Source: an uncultured Flammeovirgaceae bacterium
GTDB taxonomy: Bacteria; Bacteroidota; Bacteroidia; Cytophagales; Cyclobacteriaceae
Length of the DNA: 9,385 nt
Direction of reading: 5' to 3'
Assembly: GCA_946480685.1 (NCBI GenBank)
Contig: CAMLLI010000100.1
Coordinates: 1 to 9,385 of the forward strand
Shown: positions 6,517 through 9,385 of the stretch, in pieces
Position numbering within the stretch: position 1 is the stretch's first letter
How the letters are laid out: every line of letters starts with the position of its first letter
Notes under the pieces: model-generated
Database searches by the model: none
The model's input: only the letters and a program-made list of their open reading frames with translations
What the model was told of the DNA's origin: nothing
Program-made: the position numbers and the translations under genes

Positions 6517-6550
6517 TTGCTTTTCATTTTCAGACGGTTCTTTATTTTTG
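6517..6550 (+). promoter_or_regulatory. Promoter of the HopJ-family gene
   Basis: TATTTTTG at 6543-6550 fits TAnnTTTG; TTG at 6517-6519 is the -33 candidate, 23 bases upstream. The start point would fall near 6556, only about 10 bases before the ATG at 6566. This makes the longer reading from a TTG at 6500 untranslatable from this promoter and so fixes the start. Confidence 0.6.
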
Positions 6551-6565
6551 CATAAAAATATCGGA

Positions 6566-6907
6566 ATGAAAGAGCAGCTACCAATTTTATTAAAGAAGTT
6601 AAAGGACGGTTCAATTCTGTTTAAGGATGTGATCGCGTTTATAGAAACTTATTATCAACATCAGCCCACAGGGTTTAAGAATGGCGACTTGCAGAATGAA
6701 GCAACTCAAAATCAAGGGAGTGCAAAAGTCTTTACGTTCGCGAAACTCAATACGCTGAGCAAAGAAGATACATTGACTTTATTTGCTGAGCATTACAAAT
6801 CGGTAATCGAGAATCCGGATGGAACCGACCACCAGAATATCAGGCAGTTTATGAATCATGGCTGGGCGGGGATCGCCTTTGAAGGACAGGCTCTGCTTGC
6901 GAAGTAA
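6566..6907 (+). CDS. HopJ-family protein
   Basis: A 113-residue protein of the HopJ family, which usually runs to about 110 residues. Recognisable blocks are F-K-N-G-D-L-Q-N-E-A (37-46), N-Q-G-S-A-K-V-F-T-F-A (49-59), L-S-K-E-D-T-L-T-L-F (64-73) and the best conserved part, N-P-D-G-T-D-H-Q-N-I-R-Q-F-M (83-96) with G-W-A-G-I-A-F-E-G (99-107). The family takes its name from a Pseudomonas syringae type III effector, but it is common in free-living marine and soil bacteria without type III secretion, so an effector role here is unlikely. The biochemical role is unknown. No secretion signal is present. Residue 53 is Ala where, from memory, the family often has Cys (G-S-C-K). The ATG at 6566 is chosen because the promoter leaves almost no leader and the alignment to the family begins there. 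The gene is a single unit between two terminators. Confidence 0.88.
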   Translation: MKEQLPILLKKLKDGSILFKDVIAFIETYYQHQPTGFKNGDLQNEATQNQGSAKVFTFAKLNTLSKEDTLTLFAEHYKSVIENPDGTDHQNIRQFMNHGWAGIAFEGQALLAK

Positions 6908-6941
6908 TTATAGATTTCAGTTTATTCTTTTCTCATAAATA

Positions 6942-6971
6942 AGAGCCGGCATATCGCAGCCGGCTTTTTTT
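6942..6971 (+). terminator. Intrinsic terminator after the HopJ-family gene
   Basis: AGCCGGC (6944-6950) and GCCGGCT (6959-6965) form a perfect GC-rich stem around an 8-base loop and run straight into TTTTTT. The stem can be extended by a G-U and an A-T pair. It lies about 35 bases after the stop codon. Confidence 0.92.
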
Positions 6972-6972
6972 A

Positions 6973-7328
6973 TACCGACAATATCACCAAAAGACATAGT
7001 CTATCTGCCCTTCAAGCGGGTGTATCAAAAGTCTCAACCGCCTCTGCGAGTCCAAATACAGGGAGCCAAAAGTCTAACCGCTAGAATTGATTCTTAAATC
7101 TGCTGCACCGCACCTATGCCTTCCTTGCCAATGATTCCCCTTGAAATACACAACAGGTGGCACACCTTGCCATGCCTTTAGAAACAATTATGTCTCGTTG
7201 ATTTCTGTATACTATATATACCGCTTCGTGAGACTTTAATGCATCGGTAGCTATACAGATAAAATTTTCAGTAAACATCATTTTCTGATTACGTATCAAT
7301 CCTGACATGTAATTATATACATGAAATA
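6973..7328. other. Intergenic region without a convincing gene
   Basis: About 360 bases between the HopJ terminator and the promoter of the membrane sensor. A 75-codon minus-strand frame (7341-7114) would need a TTG start, has no family resemblance and overlaps the sensor promoter, so it is not called. The region holds one imperfect direct repeat (7026-7081) and AT-rich stretches near 7210-7220. Nothing else is supported. Confidence 0.6.
7026..7081. repeat. Short imperfect direct repeat
   Basis: CAAAAGTCTCAACCGC (7026-7041) recurs as CAAAAGTCTAACCGC (7067-7081), differing by one missing C, with start points 41 bases apart. A weaker relative (CAAAAGACATAGTCT) begins near 6989. Copies are too few and irregular for CRISPR; they may be paired binding sites or remnants of a decayed repeat. 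Confidence 0.45.
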
Positions 7329-7336
7329 TACTTTTG
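7329..7336 (+). promoter_or_regulatory. Promoter -7 element of the membrane sensor gene
   Basis: TACTTTTG at 7329-7336 fits TAnnTTTG. No clear TTG lies 17-23 bases upstream, so the -33 element is poor. The predicted start point near 7343 gives a leader of about 38 bases to the ATG at 7381. Confidence 0.5.
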
Positions 7337-7380
7337 TTCAAGACGTACCAGAATGGCTTTAACTACAACTACTAAAATTC

Positions 7381-9063
7381 ATGAAAAGATTTTCACTTAT
7401 TAGAAAGAACAGTATAGTCCTGGGAGTAGGACTAATCCTGATACTTCTCGTTGTGAATGCAACACTCACCTTTCGGAACAAAACCGTTATTAAAAAGTCT
7501 GATGTTGTTATGCGTGAGTGTGAAGAGGTCAGCTATCAGTGTGGTCAGTTAGTAGCAGAACTGCTTCACAATCTCGACCTCGGTATACGCGGTTATGCCG
7601 TTACCAAAAGCGACACTTTGTTTGGTCCGGCTGCCGGTGCCATAGAAGCGATTGACGAGCGGTTCGACAACATCAAGTGGAAGCTTAAAGCGCAGAACTA
7701 TGATACTGAGCCGCTGGATAAACTACGCAAGACTTATCATGACTATGCAGATTTTGTTTTGGAAATGAAGCGTCATGCAAAAGCCGACAGCATCGATACG
7801 TATCGTAAGATGCTTAAAGAAGACAGAGGCCAGGACGTGTTTATACACTGGTCTGAAGTGTGTCTGAAGGTGTTTAGTTTTGAAGATAATCTGAAGGAAA
7901 TCGCTAAAGCAGAATATGAATCGGCCATAAGCAACAACCTGTACCTGCAACTGTTTACATTACTGATCGGACTGCCTACGCTCGGATTCGTTATCCACAA
8001 GATCCGAAACGATGACCGCGAACGACACGCGTTACTTCAACAGCTCGAGGAAAATAATCGGAAGTATATATTCAATCCGGGTACACCACTGGTTCTAAAC
8101 GATCCGAAGCAGGTGATTCATGACTCCATTATAAATCTTCAGCAGGCCAGTACATTTATAGAGAATATATCAGAGGGTAAATATACAGCCGAATGGAGCG
8201 GACTAAATGATGATAACAAAACACTAAACGAAACGAACCTTGCCGGCCGACTCAACAATATGCGTGAGCAATTGAAGCTGATGAAGCGTGATGAAGAACG
8301 CAGGTTGTGGACGAATGAAGGTCTTACCAAATTCTCCGAGACAGTGCGGAATAACCAGAACAACCTGGTGGAATTATCAAACGAAGTGATCCGCTTTGTT
8401 ACCCGGTATGTAGGAGCACAACAAGGCGGTTTATTTGTATGCAGACAAGATGAAACCGGTTCTTACCTGGAGCTTACGGCATGTTATGCGTACGACCGTA
8501 AGAAGTTTGTTGAACGCAGAATAGACATCGGGGTTGGTTTGGTTGGCCAGACATACCTCGAGGGGCAAACAACCTTACTTACCAAGTTACCACAAGGATA
8601 TACCTATATAACCTCGGGCATGGGAGAAACTACACCGGGATGTGTGGTGATTGTTCCGATGAAGTATAACGACCAAATAGAAGCGATCATTGAAATAGCA
8701 AGCCTGGAAAAATTAGAAGACTACCAGGTGAGCTTCCTCGAGAAAGCAGGCGAGTTTGTGGCGTCAGCGTTACAGAGTGCACGCCAAACAGAAAAGATGC
8801 AGGAACTTCTGATTGTATCCCAACGACAAACTGAAGATATGCGCGCTACCGAGGAAGAGATGCGCCAGAATTTCGAAGAGTTGCAGGCTACCCAGGAAGA
8901 AATGTTTCGCAAGCAACAGGAAGCTGATCGTATGCAGCAAGAAGAAAAAGAGCGCTCAAAAAGACTTGCAGAAGCTAACGAGCGGGCCAGCAAAATCATC
9001 GTTGAAAAGTTGAAAGCAGCGGAAGAAGAAATTGTACGATTGAAGGCTGAAAGACAACTATGA
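7381..9063 (+). CDS. Membrane sensor: CHASE3-like periplasmic domain, HAMP-like linker, GAF, coiled coil; no output domain
   Basis: A 560-residue protein. A short basic N-terminus precedes transmembrane segment 1 (about 11-27). A helical periplasmic region (about 30-186) carries D-L-G-I-R-G-Y-A-V-T (66-75), which resembles the CHASE3 signature. Transmembrane segment 2 is about 187-206. A HAMP-like linker (about 245-325) has E-N-I-S-E-G-K-Y (261-268) and L-W-T-N-E-G-L-T-K-F-S (309-319), wording common in Bacteroidota sensors directly before a GAF domain. The GAF domain is about 328-465 (G-G-L-F-V at 349-353, G-V-G-L-V-G-Q-T-Y at 384-392, V-I-V-P-M at 423-427). A coiled coil runs from 466 to the end, with the Q-A-T-Q-E-E-M phrase that in relatives links to PAS or kinase domains. 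Here the protein stops at 560 with no kinase, GGDEF, MCP or response-regulator domain. The frame shows no continuation after the stop, so a recent frameshift is not evident. It probably signals through a partner. No neighbour is co-transcribed. Confidence 0.88.
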   Translation: MKRFSLIRKNSIVLGVGLILILLVVNATLTFRNKTVIKKSDVVMRECEEVSYQCGQLVAELLHNLDLGIRGYAVTKSDTLFGPAAGAIEAIDERFDNIKWKLKAQNYDTEPLDKLRKTYHDYADFVLEMKRHAKADSIDTYRKMLKEDRGQDVFIHWSEVCLKVFSFEDNLKEIAKAEYESAISNNLYLQLFTLLIGLPTLGFVIHKIRNDDRERHALLQQLEENNRKYIFNPGTPLVLNDPKQVIHDSIINLQQASTFIENISEGKYTAEWSGLNDDNKTLNETNLAGRLNNMREQLKLMKRDEERRLWTNEGLTKFSETVRNNQNNLVELSNEVIRFVTRYVGAQQGGLFVCRQDETGSYLELTACYAYDRKKFVERRIDIGVGLVGQTYLEGQTTLLTKLPQGYTYITSGMGETTPGCVVIVPMKYNDQIEAIIEIASLEKLEDYQVSFLEKAGEFVASALQSARQTEKMQELLIVSQRQTEDMRATEEEMRQNFEELQATQEEMFRKQQEADRMQQEEKERSKRLAEANERASKIIVEKLKAAEEEIVRLKAERQL

Positions 9064-9213
9064 TCACCGGAATATAGCACATGAATGTCTGGTTATTGCA
9101 ATACGACTTTTTAATACTACTTCTGAGACTATCGAATACCAGAAAGTATAACGATTCGTACTATTTTTCCAGCGGTAAAAATTGAGTTTCTTCCGCAAAT
9201 ATTAAATATAGCA

Positions 9214-9279
9214 TTGAGCAGCAGCCTGGTCAACGATGGTTTTTAGGGGTATATAACCCACATGGCCCGGCCTGCTCAA
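9214..9279. other. Nested inverted repeat, possible structured RNA
   Basis: TTGAGCAG (9214-9221) pairs perfectly with CTGCTCAA (9272-9279). Inside, GCC (9224-9226) can pair with GGC (9269-9271), and a second hairpin forms from GGGT (9247-9250) with ACCC (9256-9259) around ATATA. The result is a two-level stem with GC-rich paired parts in an AT-rich setting. It may be a small RNA, a 3'-end element of the sensor transcript or a dispersed repeat; the sequence does not decide. Confidence 0.4.
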
Positions 9280-9360
9280 TCTTATGTTCCAACAATATAT
9301 ACCAGGATCTCCTTAGACTTTATAACAGTTTGATGAGACTCCGCAGTATAATTTTATAAC

Positions 9361-9368
9361 CAAATGTA
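9361..9368 (-). promoter_or_regulatory. Possible leftward promoter -7 element
   Basis: CAAATGTA on the plus strand reads TACATTTG on the minus strand, fitting TAnnTTTG. Its -33 partner would lie at or beyond the window edge and cannot be checked. A leftward transcript would run through the structured repeat at 9214-9279. One such match by chance is expected in a region this AT-rich, so support is weak. Confidence 0.2.
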
Positions 9369-9385
9369 TATGTGCATGACTACGC

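Larger units (their letters stand above)
9064..9385. other. Non-coding right end of the window
   Basis: The 322 bases after the sensor gene contain no coding frame of believable length. They hold a weak hairpin with a T-run (about 9145-9168), a structured inverted repeat (9214-9279) and a possible leftward promoter element at 9361-9368. The sensor gene has no strong terminator directly after its stop codon. Confidence 0.55.

Noticed and set aside
7026..7081. Possible CRISPR-like array
   Set aside because: Only two similar 15-16-base copies, not identical, with no regular series of spacers and no cas genes.
7114..7341. Minus-strand frame of 75 codons in the intergenic region before the sensor gene
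   Set aside because: It needs a TTG start, resembles no family, has no promoter on that strand and overlaps the forward promoter of the sensor.
8721..9080. Minus-strand frame of 119 codons
   Set aside because: It is the Ser/Cys-rich antisense shadow of the Glu/Lys/Gln-rich coiled-coil coding region of the sensor; composition is explained by the sense gene.
9145..9168. Weak hairpin followed by TTTTT, possible terminator of the sensor gene
   Set aside because: Only a few base pairs can form with a bulge; the T-run is suggestive but the stem is too poor to call.

Overview
The window looks like chromosomal DNA of a member of the Bacteroidota, probably a Cytophagales- or Chitinophagales-type bacterium. 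The evidence is a large TonB-dependent outer-membrane receptor, a short-signal lipoprotein, promoters with the Bacteroidota -7 hexamer pattern TAnnTTTG in front of four transcription units, weak or absent Shine-Dalgarno sequences, and a HAMP/GAF sensor with linker wording typical of that phylum. No rRNA, tRNA, CRISPR array, insertion sequence or phage gene was seen.

Layout. Positions 2-2089 hold the C-terminal 695 residues of a TonB-dependent receptor whose start lies outside the window, followed by a hairpin. Next is a single-gene unit (2345-2848) with its own promoter and a strong terminator. It encodes a lipoprotein built as a coiled coil in which every histidine falls on a 7-residue grid. 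A small SnoaL/NTF2-fold protein lies on the minus strand (3008-3388). A divergent intergenic region with an 18-bp palindrome and a promoter then leads into a tight four-gene plus-strand operon (3701-6419). Its products are an SPFH protein of the YdjI type with a C-terminal SHOCT tail, an 83-residue zinc-ribbon protein, a 308-residue coiled-coil protein with a central zinc ribbon, and a 191-residue protein of unknown function with an internal duplication. A HopJ-family gene (6566-6907) follows as a separate unit with its own promoter and a textbook terminator. After about 470 bases without a convincing gene comes a membrane sensor (7381-9063) with two membrane segments, a CHASE3-like periplasmic domain, a HAMP-like linker, a GAF domain and a long coiled coil, but no recognisable output domain. 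The last 320 bases are non-coding and contain a structured inverted repeat.

How the genes may work together. The four-gene operon is the most system-like part. An oligomer-forming SPFH/SHOCT scaffold is co-expressed with two zinc-ribbon proteins and a fourth conserved protein. The arrangement recalls the Bacillus YdjGHI (SPFH plus zinc-ribbon) envelope-stress genes, but there is no PspA partner or membrane segment here, so its function is open. The histidine-ladder lipoprotein and the output-less sensor are independent single-gene units, and nothing in the sequence ties them functionally to the operon.
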